Assembly: GCF_937616625.2 (NCBI RefSeq)
Contig: NC_065573.1
Location: forward strand, 17,623,001 to 17,687,000
DNA: 64,000 nucleotides
Reading direction: 5' to 3'
From: Mercurialis annua
Taxonomy: Eukaryota > Streptophyta > Magnoliopsida > Malpighiales > Euphorbiaceae
Shown: positions 21,386 to 34,068 of the stretch, one piece after another
Layout of the letters: each line of letters begins with the position of its first letter
Numbering within the stretch: position 1 is the stretch's first letter
The notes under the pieces: generated by a model
What the model saw: only the letters and a program-made list of their open reading frames with translations
What the model was told of the DNA's origin: nothing
Databases searched by the model: none
Position numbers and translations under genes: made by a program

Positions 21386-23470
21386 CTTACATTGTCCAGC
21401 AGTGGAGTGGTGGGGGCTTTTTTAGCCTATTAAAGAGAACTTCCATACCCTTTGAAAATCATCCTGCAAATAAGCTTATATACTCTTGGCCGAACTTTGT
21501 TAAATCTCTAGTGTTCTCTTTATTACTTATTTAATAGCTATTGATGAGGCTATTTGCATTGATATATTGTTGTATTAATTATATATTAATTTTTTATCTA
21601 GGAGGTGGCTACTTAAGTGGCCTCTTATGATCCTATAATTTTTTTGAGAATTATTTCTTGTGCAGTTGTTTGGTACAATACTTCATTCTCTACTATAAGG
21701 GCTGGAATTATGTATCAGTTGATAGAAAAACTAGGTTTTATTCTTGACATATTGGCTAGCTATTACATCAAAGCTGGAACAGAGACTATAAAAAATAAAA
21801 GCTTGTCCATATCGACACCTTCTTCCTCATCTATCTTGCGGAGAACAATTATGTCAACTACAGGATCTGTAGTTGATCTTTTTAATATATAGTGCATGTC
21901 ATTTCAGCAAGTAGCAAAGTGAGCTTGTAGATGCTTTATATTGAAAAGATCTAGATTTTTCTCTGGGACAAGTGACACCAAAAGGCATAGAATAAAGATA
22001 ATGCAGTAGCATCCATCGTTTTAGCATGTAGTACAATTCGATCATGCCCTTCCAAATAACAGAAGCATACAAGGTTTTCAAATAGATTGTGATAAGAATT
22101 GGAGTAGAAATTCTTGAAGAAGAACATTTAAAATAAGCTTCACATGAAGAAGAGGTTATTTCAATTCACATATTTCCTTAGTTCTACTATGTATTATCAC
22201 TCATAAATTTTAATGAATTAGTAGTCGATGTATTAAACTTAAATGCGACTTTTGATGATAAAAATTTGAATTTAATGTTGTTGGGATATTTTTCAAGAGT
22301 TTGATTTCCTTAAAACTATTCTTCTTATGGAAAGATTGATGTGTCTTTTAGTGAAGTTTGTGTTTCATTATATAATTATGATGAGAAGAAAATATAAGAA
22401 AGCAAATACTAGTAGTGTTGTATAAGAAATGGTTGTTAGAGGCCGTTCAAAAGGCCAAATAAAAGAAATGACATCAAAATTCCGACTAAAAAAAGATCAA
22501 TGAAAAAAGCAAGAGTAATTAACAAAAGTTGATTCTGTTTCAAATATAGGTAATTGTAAAAATAAAGATATAGGTCTTTCATTAGTTGTTATCTTATTAG
22601 TAAATACTTACTATAATGGCTTATAGATTCAATTGTAGTTATCATATATGTTTCAATCAGAAATTTTTTGTTGACTTCATAAAATTGGCAGTGGAGTTGT
22701 TTACACAACTAACAATCATTATATGAAAAAAAAAGACTTAAATGCACAAAAAACATCAACTTTTGCGTGTTTTTTGGTATTTAACACGAACTTTTAATTT
22801 TGGCATAAAAATACAAGAAGTATTAAATTTCTACGCATAAGACCAAGTTTTCATTATTTTCAAATCGTTTCAGCTCAAAAACGGTGCCGTTTTAGGCGCA
22901 AAATGGTGTCCGTGTTATTATTACAAAAATCAGATAGTTCGTGTATTTATATGCTAAACTTAAAAGTTCGTGTTAAATACCAAAAACACGCGATAGTTCG
23001 TGATTTTTGGAGCCTTTAAAAGTGTAAGTTATCTACCGAGTTTAACAAAAAATCTTATTTATTTATGAGACTTAGAATCAAAGAGCTTCATCGTGGCTGA
23101 GATAAATGAAGTAATGAAAGTAATATGCGGTGCACTTGTTTCATAAAAGAAATTTTTAAGAATATTAACTTGAATTACTATTAGAGAAATGCAATTATTG
23201 ATACCATTATATTAGCTTCTAGTGATGATAAAAAGCTAGAAGCAACCAATATATTTTATATGTGTTTGGGGCATGCTAGTAGAAAATACTAAAGGGTTCG
23301 TGCAACTTAAGGATTGTTAAGGGAGTATGTCCATGCAAATTAGATTTATATAAAATATATATGAAGGGTAAGTTGACAAGGATTGTGTTTGGCATTATAG
23401 CCACGATACCAAGGGTATTTTGGATTACACTCCCTGTAATGTGTAGAGATCTTGTATGATTAATCATCAT
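21386..23470 (+). mobile_element. Ty1/copia relic: LTR, gag, protease and integrase fragments
   Basis: A heavily mutated copia element in one orientation. 21400-21660 resembles the solo LTR at 11197-11708. Around 22310-22480 a gag segment is readable in two frames: SYGKIDVSFSEVCVSLYNYDEK, then VVRGRSKGQ. Around 22615-22720 a protease remnant reads WLIDS, with CFNQKFFVDF and SGVVYTTNNH after shifts, where the family has W.LDSG. After an inserted MITE, the pre-integrase motif FYMCLGHASRKY appears near 23260 and the integrase start HYSHDTKGILDYTPCNV near 23395. Every domain has stops. The element breaks off at about 23470, before reverse transcriptase. Confidence 0.78.
22738..23019. mobile_element. 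MITE inside the copia relic
   Basis: About 282 bp with roughly 75-bp imperfect terminal inverted repeats sharing GGTATTTAACACGAACTTTT and GCGTGTTTTT. It separates the copia protease remnant from the pre-integrase motif. I could not resolve a target duplication. Confidence 0.8.
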
Positions 23471-23479
23471 AATCTATTA

Positions 23480-24540
23480 CGTTGTATGCATGTATTCTAA
23501 ACTGTATCTCCCATCCTCTTCAGTAAACACGGTTTCCATTACCCACATGTTTTAATCATCACATGTTGAAACTGTTTAATTTAAACGCTTAGAATACATG
23601 CTTGTAGCTTAAACTGCCATGGTTACCATGGTTATTGAATTCTTAGTTATTTGGCCATAATTGCATGAAATCAGCTTAGAGACATGTGGTTAAGGTCATT
23701 TTAAACATTGTTTATCAATCCCAGGATGTTTCAGAGTGTTTTCCTTATGTTTTTTTTACCGTTTCGAGTGTTTTCGCATAAAACCGAGTCAAAACGACGA
23801 GTACCTTCGACCTAGACACAGTGGTGCCGGCGCCACTCTATATTAGCGCCGCCGCCACTCCAAAGTGGCACCATGCCCTTATAGTGGCACCACTGCTCTT
23901 CATTCCAGAGCCCTTCTAAAATTCGATTCATAGTTTTAGCACCGTTTTTGTGTTTCTTGGTTCGTTTGAACTTGAAATTAGGCCCCGTTGAGCCCAAAGA
24001 CTTGTAATTAATTGTAGGGTCAATCCCAATATATTTTGAACACAGAAGGCCAAGTTTGTTCACTGCCATGCCAACTGGGCCCAGATGCCCAAGCTCGATA
24101 AAGACAACAACTTCCAAACAAGATTCCAGGTTCATGTGAACCTGGAATTAACCCCAGTTTGAACTAGTGGATCCGTATCAACGACACAAAAAAATTTGTA
24201 TTCTGAGTGAATTTAAATTTTGATCACACAGACTATCAGACGATAGACGAGTGCTAGACACTCTAGGTCTACAAGGTGTAAAAGTATCTATAACCTTGTA
24301 TGTATATCAACTGGGCGTGAATATGTATATATTGTTTATACGCTTTTCAAAGCATGTCAAATCAAATATTAACAGGCTAATGATCCTAATCACGTTAACT
24401 TAGTTAAATCCATTAGCAAACAACTTAAAAATTATAGAACTGCCATGAAAATATAATTAATGGTTGTTTAGGTATTCAAAATGATTTAATAAAATCAACA
24501 TCACCCAGACATCCAGTTTAAGTTTTGTGCATGCAAGAAA
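23480..24540 (+). repeat. LTR-like repeat Y, copy 1
   Basis: This block is similar, with divergence, to the host sequence at 31270-31680 plus 37003-37616. Shared order: a GC palindrome cluster, TAATTA.TTGTAGG, then AAAAGTAT and TATGTATATCAACTG, then CCATGAAAAT.TAATTGGTGGTTGT-like sequence. That host copy continues after 58577 and reaches TGGCGACTCC, a primer-site-like motif, so Y may be an LTR of a Tat/Ogre-type element. Boundaries are approximate and there is no ORF. Confidence 0.45.
23818..23903. repeat. GC-rich palindrome cluster in repeat Y
   Basis: GTGGTGCCGGCGCCAC, GCGCCGCCGCCACTCC, AGTGGCACCATG and AGTGGCACCACT lie within 86 bp of otherwise AT-rich DNA. A similar cluster (GGCGCCACCACCGG, GTGGTGCCTCC) is at 31528-31620 in the other Y copy. 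Confidence 0.6.
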
Positions 24541-25819
24541 GTTCATTATAATACTTTTTTACTAACAGATTATCAAACGATATTATCCGTCGGTAAAAAA
24601 ACTAAATGAAACGTGGTGTTTTACTAATATGCCAATTAGAGACGGATTTTATAATCAACCGTTGGTAAAAAAAAATGAGTTTGACTTTTGAGAATAATTA
24701 CAATCCGTTTCCTTTTGTTTTTTGAATCAAAGATTCAATACATAGAAGAAAGATACCACATTGCCGTAAAATATGTATAGATTTTGCACATAGAGAGAGA
24801 GAATGAATAATAAGAAGAAGAAGAAGGTAAGGGAGTGAGTGAGTGAGTGAGTGAGGGGTGAGATGAGTGACAAGACAAGTCAAACGTCAAATCAAACATC
24901 ATGAAATCATAAGACAGTCAGTGGATGTGTTGTCAATCAACCCACATTTTCTTTCTTTTTTTTTACTAACTTTTATTTTCCTTAGGCCAAACCTAAACTA
25001 CACTTTCTTTCTTTTTAATAATTAAAAGATAAAAAAATAAATAAAATCATTTTCACTATAAACTGTAATTAATATATAATTTCATTGAAAACTACTATAC
25101 AAATTCTAAAAGTATTATAAAATATCTGATATTTTTTAAAAAAATTACAAAAGTATTAGACATGTAATTCGATTATTTTGAGCCGGCTCTATTAATTTAA
25201 AAATTTATATGATAAATTAAATCGAATTAAATTAATTAAAATAAAAACTGAAACCGAAATAAATTAACTGAAAATTAAATAAATTAAAATTTTATTTTGA
25301 TTCGGCCGGTTGGTTCATTCGGTTTCAACAGAATGGTGTATACCCCTAATCCAATCAACCAAACATGCCTTATATACCCTGCATGTATTGTTGTTCAGCA
25401 AATAGTAGTATTCTCTTTTGCACGTGCCATATTTTTATCTCACGTGCAGTTCTGGTCTTATAATTAATGAACTTGTTGTTGTCGTTGGGCGCTAGTCCCA
25501 ATAGTTGAACATCAACCCCCTAGACCCGGCCGACACGCTTCTCGACGACCCTTCAATCTCACTCCCCGACCCCTAATGTCCACCACCACCACCACCACCA
25601 CAAACTATTTTTCATCGTGGTTTCAAAGATCATGAGCTATATAATTAGGGCCAAATTAATCTTTAGAACCCTCTATTTTTCACTTTTTTTTAATAGATCC
25701 TCCTATTTTAATTATGGCAGAAGGAGATTCGTTTGAAGGAGGTGACGCTTACATGTTCTTTAAATTAGATATGAAGAAGATTCGTTTGAAGGAGGCGACG
25801 GAGTTAGGTCGTTGTTCGT
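24541..25819. other. Non-coding DNA with simple repeats
   Basis: Contains a GA/GAA-rich tract at about 24790-24820 running into a (GAGT)n array at 24833-24855, and a (CAC)n tract near 25577-25601. A fragment at 24550-24670 has TCCGTCGGTAAAAA and its rough complement, reminiscent of CACTA subterminal repeats. No gene is supported. Confidence 0.5.
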
Positions 25820-26300
25820 CTGGAAATATTCCGGACTCGAATATTTGAATTTATAATCGGGATCGGTTTGAGATTTGATACTTTAACGAACCTATGTAGA
25901 TATTCACAGGGTTTATTTGGTTAAAAACACTTATCCACGTGATTTAAAAGTAATAATCTGGGAGCTACGAACTCAGGCGAGATTAATACCGAAAACTACT
26001 CCTAAATTAAAACAATCAGGAGATTGCGAGATAAAAAGCACTGGCCTTGTTTTTGATTGATTGATTTGTTGATACAAAAATAATGAAGCTCTGAGTTATT
26101 TATAACTCCTTATAATCAAGACTCCTAATTCAACTAGGACTAAGACTGCAAGAGAAAATCACTCCTAATGAGTTACAAATTCCTAATAAATAGAAAAAAA
26201 ACAATAATAAAAAGGCTTTTCGTTGGGCCTGAATCCATAATAAGCCCATATAAAAATTTACCCAATAATTTCCTGTGCCGGTGTAAACAGTCGTAGAAGG
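25820..26300 (-). other. Possible LTR-like insertion, minus strand
   Basis: Read on the minus strand it has a promoter-like GAGTTATAAATAACTC and a transcript-end-like AT-rich stretch. It is bordered on both sides by similar sequence (AATTATGGCAGAAGGAG at about 25713 and 26309), as if it split a duplicated region. I cannot define TG/CA ends or a target duplication. Confidence 0.25.
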
Positions 26301-27804
26301 TGAAGCAATTATGGCAGAAGGAGGACGAATGGGCTCGAAGGACGCAAGAGGCGGCAGTTATTCTACTTTTTCGATATAGGCGGCGGTTGTTCTACAATTA
26401 TCCTCTTGATTTTTTTCTTGTTATTTTCATATTTTTTTCACTTTGTGTATCTGTAATATTTTGAGTGTTTGTTAATCAATAGTTAACCTGTGGTAAACCA
26501 TTAACTGTTTTGCAATGATGCTCTTAATTTTCTAACATAATTATTTTTCACTTTTTATATTTGTAATGGTTTGTTGGTTAATCTGTGGTTCACTAATGGT
26601 ACACCAATAATTTTATTTTTAGTACACTGTTATTAAACGTTGGGTTAACCGTTGGTAAACTTGTAATAAATTTTATTTTAAATAGAGTTAATGTCAAAAA
26701 AATCACAAACTTTAAAAGTTTTCTCATTTTAATCACGCAAATTAATTTTTTCAATTTTCATGCACGAACTACCACTTTTTCTCAAATTCATACACGGTGT
26801 TGAGGTGGCACTCATTCATTGGTGTAAAATGACCTCCACCTCATCGAATTAGACCAATGGAGCTGTGACACCTCAGCACCGTGCATGAATATGAGAAAAA
26901 GTGGTAGTTCGTACATGAAAAAGAGAAAATTTAAACTGCGTGATTAAAATGAGAAAACGTGTAAAGTTAGTGAATATTTATGACATTAACCCTTTTAAAT
27001 ATATCGTTTAATCAATCATTACCGTTGATAAGTTTGAATTCTATATTTTAAACAAATAGTATTTTTTTTTTAAAATTTGCTTTTAGGATACCGTTAGTGA
27101 ACCATAAGTAAACCGCTGATAAATTTATAGTTAATTAATTTTTAATATTTTTTTAGTAAACTTAAATTGTGCGTTTAAATTATAAATTATTTTTTAGTAT
27201 ATCGTTAGTAATTTATTGGTATACCGTTGGTTAACCAAAATCATATTTTTAGGATTTAAAAAAGTGAATCGTGATTTTTATTTAAAAGTGAACCGTGGTT
27301 TTCAAATAAATGTTTATAAAAAATTACCATTGATTTTGTTTAAATTTAATTTTCAAAAGATTTAAATTGATTTTATTTGAAAAGATCTTAATTGATTTCA
27401 TTTGAAAAGATTTAAATTGAAAAGATCTAATTAATTTAGAAGAATTTTATTTGTAAGAGAGTCTTAACTTTCATCTAACTACATTCCTTATAAAATAGTT
27501 ATTGTATCTTAATAATTAAAAAGTATAATTTTGCAAAAATAAGGTTGGAAATTTTATTTTTCAACTTTTGTTTTTTTTCTAGTAAAATTTAAAACATTTT
27601 AATACATGTAGGGTACTTGTTAAAAAAAACCTAACACAAATGCATGTGTCGCTATCTAGCACTCATTGAATTACACATTTTATTTAAATATTAGTGATAT
27701 AATTATATTTTATTCACTCATTTAAAAAAATCGTCGTATGTTGAAACATAAAAATGAAAATTTTCATGTTATACACAAAGAATTGGGTATGAGATTAAAA
27801 AAAA
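26301..27804. repeat. Degenerate field of AACCGTTGGTAAAC-like motifs
   Basis: Between about 26460 and 27310 variants of ACCGTTGGTAAAC / GTTAACCTGTGGTAAACC recur on one strand roughly ten times in AT-rich surroundings (for example 26485, 26645, 27087, 27218, 27283). A MITE has inserted into the field at 26685. The remainder of the stretch to 27804 is AT-rich with nothing I can name. Confidence 0.4.
26685..26992. mobile_element. Mutator-type MITE, copy 2
   Basis: A 308-bp element from GAGTTAATGTC to GACATTAACCC, flanked by a perfect 9-bp duplication TTTTAAATA at 26676-26684 and 26993-27001. Same family and same length as 32694-33001. Internally it carries the shared CAAATTCATACACGG / CCGTGCATGAATATG arms. 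Confidence 0.94.
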
Positions 27805-28834
27805 GGATAAATGACCAAAAAAACAAAAAAAAATTATAAAAGTTTTACAGAAATTTAAATCTTTCTATTTCATCCAATTTGTCCTAAAACGCAAAATTTC
27901 GTTTCAATAATATCCAAACCTCAATTGGCAATCAATATTTTTGCATATGTGACGCATACGTGGCGCTGACGAGACATGTCACACATATGCCACCATGATA
28001 ATTAATAGGTGAGAAGTGTAAATAAATTTTATTTATTTTTTAAAATATTTATACCCTCAAATTTTAAATCATTTCAACTTAACTTTTAAAACATTAATAA
28101 AAAAAAATTAAACATGTTCACCCTTTTCTTCATTTAAATATCTATAAATAAATAAAATTAAAAATTAAAATCTATTAAATAATCAAACCAATCCAATCTA
28201 ACACCCAACCAAATTAAACATAAATCATCTCGTCCGTGCCGCCCGATAAAACTTTTTTCCGACAATTTTTTTAAATTTTATAATGTTTTTCGTAAAATAA
28301 ATGAGGAGCAGCAACTCCTCGTCTAAGGAGATGCTGCTCAAAAAATGAGGAGCAGCAACTGCTCCTCCATTTTTTGGAAATGTTTTTTTAAAAAAATTGG
28401 CGCCCAAATTTTTTATATTTTAAATCAATTCGGTTGATTTAATCGGATTTAGAATTGTATAATTAGATTTCAATTGATTTATTTAAATTTTGATTTGTTT
28501 TAATAAATATTTTAATTTTAAATATTATTTAACTATTGATATTTAAATGAAGAAGAGGGTGAAATGTGATAAATAAAAATACAAGTATAAAATTAGTATG
28601 TTTTTTAAACATTAAGAATTTTTTGCATTTTTCACCGATTAATTGCTATGGTGGCATATGGGTGGCATGCCCCGTCAGCAGCACATCAACATTACATATG
28701 AAAAATTGATTGACAATTGAGAGTTAGACATTATTGAAAGTAAATCATACCTTTTATGATAAATTTGATGAAATTTGAAGGTTTGCACTTTGTGAAAATT
28801 TTATGAAAAGTGTGACCTTTTTTAGTCACTTGGC
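27805..28834. mobile_element. Long inverted-repeat element, about 1.03 kb
   Basis: Left arm from about 27805 (GGATAAATGACCAAAAAA) and right arm ending at 28834 (TTTTTTAGTCACTTGGC) are complementary over about 350 bp. They share the blocks CATATGCCACCAT / ATGGTGGCATATG and TTCATTTAAATATC. The middle (28200-28440) holds small GAGGAGCAGCAACT repeats of its own. No transposase. The likely type is Mutator-like or fold-back; the duplication is obscured by A/T runs. Confidence 0.7.
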
Positions 28835-28947
28835 TTTTAAAAAATCATTTATAAGAAAAATTTAATATTTTCATCCCACTGCATCAATATTATTTTATGA
28901 GTAATGTAATTTTAATTATCAATTTCTATCATTTTTGAATGGAGATC

Positions 28948-28951
<4 letters not shown>

Positions 28952-28993
<42 letters not shown>
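28952..28993. repeat. (TA)n microsatellite
   Basis: An uninterrupted alternating TA run of about 42 bp. Confidence 0.97.
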
Positions 28994-28994
<1 letters not shown>

Positions 28995-29037
28995 TAATTT
29001 TCATATTTTCATTTATTTATACTATTATATTCTTTTG

Positions 29038-29410
29038 AGTTAATTACATAAAAAAAAATGACGACCTTTACATGTAGTTTTATTCTAATCACGACTTTTA
29101 AAAGTTGACATTTATATATGCGATTTTTTATTTTGTTTCAAATTTATCATCAAAATAAAATTCGGTTTATTTTTTATAACTAAAAATTAATAATCCTACA
29201 TACTCTAACCGAAAGATAATAAGATTTGATGTCCATTTATAATTTGTGTTTTTACAATTAATGGTTTAATGAAAAATTTAATTAATAATAATACATTGAA
29301 ATGATGAAATTAAAGAATTTTAGAAGGTCGTGCCTTTATATGCCATCTTTTAAAAGTTCTGATTAAAATGAAATTACATACAAAAATTGTAATTTTTTAT
29401 ATAATTAACT
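29038..29410. mobile_element. MITE with about 85-bp inverted repeats
   Basis: Ends AGTTAATTACATAAAAAA and TTTTTTATATAATTAACT, with CACGACTTTTAAAAG and its near complement further in. 373 bp, no ORF. Flanking 9-mers ATTCTTTTG and TTATTTTTT do not match well, so family placement is tentative. Confidence 0.7.
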
Positions 29411-30112
29411 TTATTTTTTTTGAAGAAATTTTTATACCCTTCTACACCTGGTAAATGATATTAATTGGGAGCAATAGATAAAATAAAATGTTTTAACTCT
29501 TATAATTTTTTTTTTTGAAAGATTAACTCTTACTATATATTTTAAGTAGTAAGAAAATAGAAATTTATTTTATGACATATCGAAATAAAATGGACAGCTA
29601 TTTTTTTTATGAATAAAATAGACATCTATTTAATTAAATACCACTCACGTTTACCTTTTCTGTCTCATTTGTATATTAGCTATCTCTGAAGTTTTTGCTT
29701 TTTGCATTTAAATAATTTGGTTTTACACCCATTTGCCATATGCTCTTTGTAAGTTGCAAGAGGAAAACAGTAATCATTTTGTTTAAGACATGTCCCTTAA
29801 TTAGATTAAATAATTGGAGGAGACAAAAGCGCTTTTTGTACAGCCAATGTGTTTAAAGCCTTCTAACTTTGAGGTTATCTTTCCTAAGTCTCATAATTAA
29901 TTTCTCACTTACATTTTTAAAGTTTCTTAATTACCTCCATATATAATTGTGTACCCCATATGTATACATGAATCTTTTTTTTTTTCAAATAATTTATAAG
30001 CTTACTTAAAAAAAAGTAAAGATTCTTTATTGATTATGAATTAATAAATTCCGTAACGAGAGTGAAAGCAATACCTAATAACATGAATAAAAATAGAACA
30101 AATTATTATCAG
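29411..30112. other. No identifiable feature
   Basis: AT-rich sequence with homopolymer runs and no supported ORF or repeat boundary. Confidence 0.5.
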
Positions 30113-30390
30113 ACTCCATATTGATTCATAATATTTGATGCATTTAGTTTTTTTATATAAATTAAAAAAAACAAAAAATGTGTCTTGATTTATGTACATT
30201 TTTATTAAATTGTCTATATTAATTACTACTATTTTTAGATTTGACTAATTTTTAGTCTCACAAGTTATTTATTGCTAGGGATATATTTGAAAAAATAGCA
30301 ATAAATGCTACCTTGATATTCTAAAGTGACAAACATTATGAACCAAAATATTTTTTCGAATGCTACAACTATTATGGATCGGAGGGAGTA
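30113..30390. mobile_element. Stowaway-like MITE (decayed left end)
   Basis: The right end GGATCGGAGGGAGTA is the familiar plant Stowaway/mariner MITE terminus. Its complement, ACTCCCTCCGATCCATAATA, aligns with ACTCCATATTGATTCATAAT at the left. About 278 bp, no ORF. A TA duplication is not clear. Confidence 0.7.
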
Positions 30391-31269
30391 TCTTTTATTT
30401 GAAAAACAAACGATTTGATACCTCACTTTCAATTACAAAAGGAAATTAAAGCTTCTGTTAGATTTTGGTATTGTAAACACCTCTTTTCTTGATAGGTAGA
30501 AAAATAAAAAGGGCTGAAGCGTCTTTGACGATTTTATAGAGACACCCAAGCAGGTGACGGGCTAGTGATCCATCTGTTAGAATTCAAGCAGATTAGATCA
30601 ATGCACAACGGGAAACTTGAAGAACTGAAGCGTAATTGTCGCAAGTAACTCATAAAAATTCAAAGGGGCTTTGATAAGAGTTTATGAAATTAGACTAATT
30701 ACAATGTTTTAGAAGTTTATGGATCAATTTATAGGTTTGACAGACTAAATTTCCCAAAATCTAAACTTAGTGGCTCTAAAGGCCCCTTTTGGGACAAGTG
30801 CTTTCCCTTGTGTAGATCCTATTTCAACGGGAATTTGATGACACTTTAGGAAGCAAAACAACCTTTTTGCCACCTTTTCCATGGCATATACTAATTAATA
30901 CAAAAATTACAATTGAATAATTATAAATTAGAGTTTTAACCTATCCTAGACTCTAACCTAACCCTAATCCAAATCTAACCTCTAAATATTGTACCCTTAG
31001 AAACCCTGATTAGGGAAGTGGTCAAATTACACAAACCTTAAATTGCACACAAAACCTAATTCTACACTACCTTGGCCGAAGATTTCCAACCACCAAATCA
31101 CAAAAATTCATCCACTTTTAGTCAATCAAATTGAGTTTTTAGGCTACAATTCTTCAAAAACGAACTGATGCAACAACGATCTAAGCTGGATTCTACGTCC
31201 AGATATCTAAAAGATGAGCCCATGACTCAAAACGGTACTTTTGGGGACCTTAATTAGTCTTTATATTCA
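30391..31269. other. No identifiable feature
   Basis: AT-rich sequence. CTAACCCTAATCC-like bits near 30955 look faintly telomeric but are isolated. No ORF is supported. Confidence 0.45.
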
Positions 31270-31680
31270 TATCTACTGTCATTTATGCATATTATTTTAA
31301 TTCTGATTCATTATGATGCATTATTAGTCTTTTAATGTTTTTTTAGTACATTGTCATGATATGCCATAATTTTCTTTATTTTTGTCTTTAATTCCATCTT
31401 TAAGATGTTTTTAATATTTATTCATATATTATTTTGGTATATCCAAATTTCCAGAAACTTGTTAATTGATTTTGTGTGTTTTTAGCACGTTTTACGATGA
31501 AAACTGAACCCCGGTAAACCCCGAAGTTCTGGCGCCACCACCGGAACTGAGTGGTGCCTCCGTTATTATGGACTGGCGTTGTCTCGAGACTAACTGCCTC
31601 CGCCGATAGTCCTTGTGGCATAATGGTCCTTTGCTCTTCAGTACTCCTAGATCTTTGAACTAGAGCTCTAATATACTTTT
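31270..31680 (+). repeat. LTR-like repeat Y, copy 2, left part
   Basis: Similar to 23700-23940 of copy 1, including the GC-rich palindrome cluster (31528-31620). It is interrupted at 31681 by the variant solo LTR. The next part of Y resumes at 37003 (TTTTGTGTTTTTGGGTTTC), corresponding to TTTTTGTGTTTCTTGG at 23944. Confidence 0.45.
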
Positions 31681-32693
31681 TGTGATATCCCATATTTTCT
31701 GTTTGATTTTCGGTGTGTTTCCATCACTGTGTTGATCGTTTTCGCGTTCGTTGGGCTTGTTTCGTTTCATGTTTAAGAGTTGGTTTTGGTATGTCGTCGT
31801 CCTTGGGCCTTGGGTCTCGTTAGGGCTCGTTTTTGGACCGTTCTTGGCAAGGCGCGACAGAAGGCGTGATGGATCCATCGCGCCTCGCAACGCGCCTAGC
31901 CTGTCAGATACGTATCGGGGCCTATAGATAGACCCCTTATCATATCTTTCACTCTTTTATCAAAACCTAAAACCCTAGAACGACTGGAAACTCAGAATAC
32001 TTCATTTTTCACACACCTTTTGGCTTTGATAAGTGATTTGTATGTCCTTTATCTCGTCTAATCATTATTCTATCGTTTCCTTTGATTCCGTACTATTCAT
32101 TCCTTGATTTCCAGGAATTTTGGTGTAAGAGTGTGACGACCCAAATTATTGAGCCGAGATCGGCGCTAGGGAACGGGAGTTGTAGCTCCGGAATCCGTAG
32201 CAAGCCTAAAATCACTATAAATTTTTCGCAAATAATAAACAAATAACGTCAACACAACAGAAGCAAACATGTAGAACATATAAGCACAAATATTTACACT
32301 AATTATTCTGTTAACCTCGCGGGCTATCGTTACCGTACCCTGTACGAACTGGCCTCGCGGGACTATATACATATAACATATAGCCTACAAAAATATAAAC
32401 AAGACAGGAAGTAATATATATAATCAAAATCTACTGCTGCTTAGAATACAACTCTGTTGACGCATGACCACTACTGCAGCATTCACAAAAGTCAGATAAC
32501 TATACATACATAGTTGACTTCCGGATTCCAAAATTGGCTTCTAGCTAAGTCCACATTCTAAGTACCTGAAAGTCATCAAAGGTGAGGGGTCAGTATTTGG
32601 GAAAATACTGAGTGAGTAGGCACATTACTAATAGTATTGCTAAAACATAACATCACATATGATAAAACATAACAATAAAATCATTATTCGATA

Positions 32694-33001
32694 GGCTTAA
32701 TGTCATAAAAATTCACCAACTTTACACGTTTTCTCATTTTAATCACGAAGTTTAAATTTTCTCATTTTCATGCACGAACTACCACTTTTTCTCAAATTCA
32801 TGCACGGCGCTGAGGTGTCACGGCTCCATTGGTGTTATTTGCTGAGGTGGAGGTCATTTTACACCAATGAATGGGTGCCACCTCAGCACCGTACATGAAT
32901 TTGAGAAAAACGGTAGTTCGTACATGAAAAAGAGAAAATTTAAAATGCGTGATTAAAATGAGAAAACGTGTAAAGTTCGTGATTTTTTTTGACATTAACC
33001 C
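32694..33001. mobile_element. Mutator-type MITE, copy 3
   Basis: 308 bp, GGCTTAATGTC to GACATTAACCC, perfect 9-bp duplication TATTCGATA at 32685-32693 and 33002-33010. It is the innermost layer of the stack Y, V, S2, MITE. Confidence 0.95.
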
Positions 33002-34068
33002 TATTCGATATTAGAATATAATATAACATACTGTTATATAATCCAAGTATTAGATCCGATTGAAACACTAATCCCGATACTTAATACGATCTATAGCGAT
33101 AATAATCGATTCGATCAATCCGATTGGTAGGGTCCCGAGATAGTTCAACCGAGTTAAACCACTACCGTCTCTTAATCCCAAGGTGTGGGTCACGAGATAG
33201 TTCAACCGAGTTAAACCCACAGGATACGGGTCCCGAGATAGTTCAATCGAGTTAAACCTCGTATCCCATTCGATGTATATAATCCAACTTCGATACGATA
33301 CGATACGATATACGATGTTCGATATTCAATATTTGATATAATTTCATGAAACGATAACAATCTAGACACGCTAGACTGACACACTTACCGGTGATCACAC
33401 AGTCCTATTGACGCCCAATAGGTAGCACGTTCCTCGTATCACACATTGGTTTCAAAACTATAATAACTCGATAAACGATATAATAATCGACAATAACGAT
33501 AAACGATAATCGATAAAAGCAATTCAATAAGCGATATATCAAATCATGAACTATGCGATGTGTTTATTCATAATATATCAAAATAATAACTTTTAAATAA
33601 CAATACACAAAAGTAAAGTGCAACTCACAGTGACCGCTATCCAATCTATGATGAAGTCAATATGATGGTATGCTCGCTCTAACCCACTTCTGCTGACCTT
33701 ACCGTTTGCTGACACGTCTAATACATATATTGGTCAAATACACGTTTAGTACATAAACGTAAACCTTATAAACCTAAAACCCTAGGTTATAGATTTAGGT
33801 TATTTCTGTTTTACTTTTAAAACGCTTCGTATCTCGTTACGTATTAGCCAATGCATTGAACGCGTTTAATACTCTTCGAATTATTCTATTATTCGCTTAT
33901 ACTTTGATTGAAATGCCAATTTGAAATCCTAATCCAAATTGTTAGGTTTGGCATTCAATTGATATGTTTTCGGAGTCCGTATAACATTTTTGGGTCGAAA
34001 TATGTTGTGTCGGACCTCGACATGACAAACGGGGATCGGTGACGGCTAGGCACATTGGGCCTAGCTTC

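Noticed and set aside
24698..24883. 61-residue minus-strand frame with repeated THSL
   Set aside because: It is a translation of the (GAGT)n microsatellite.
30950..30975. Telomere-like CTAACCCTAATCC
   Set aside because: Too short, irregular and isolated to be an interstitial telomere array. The similar CCCTAACCCTAG at 318-330 is LINE coding sequence.
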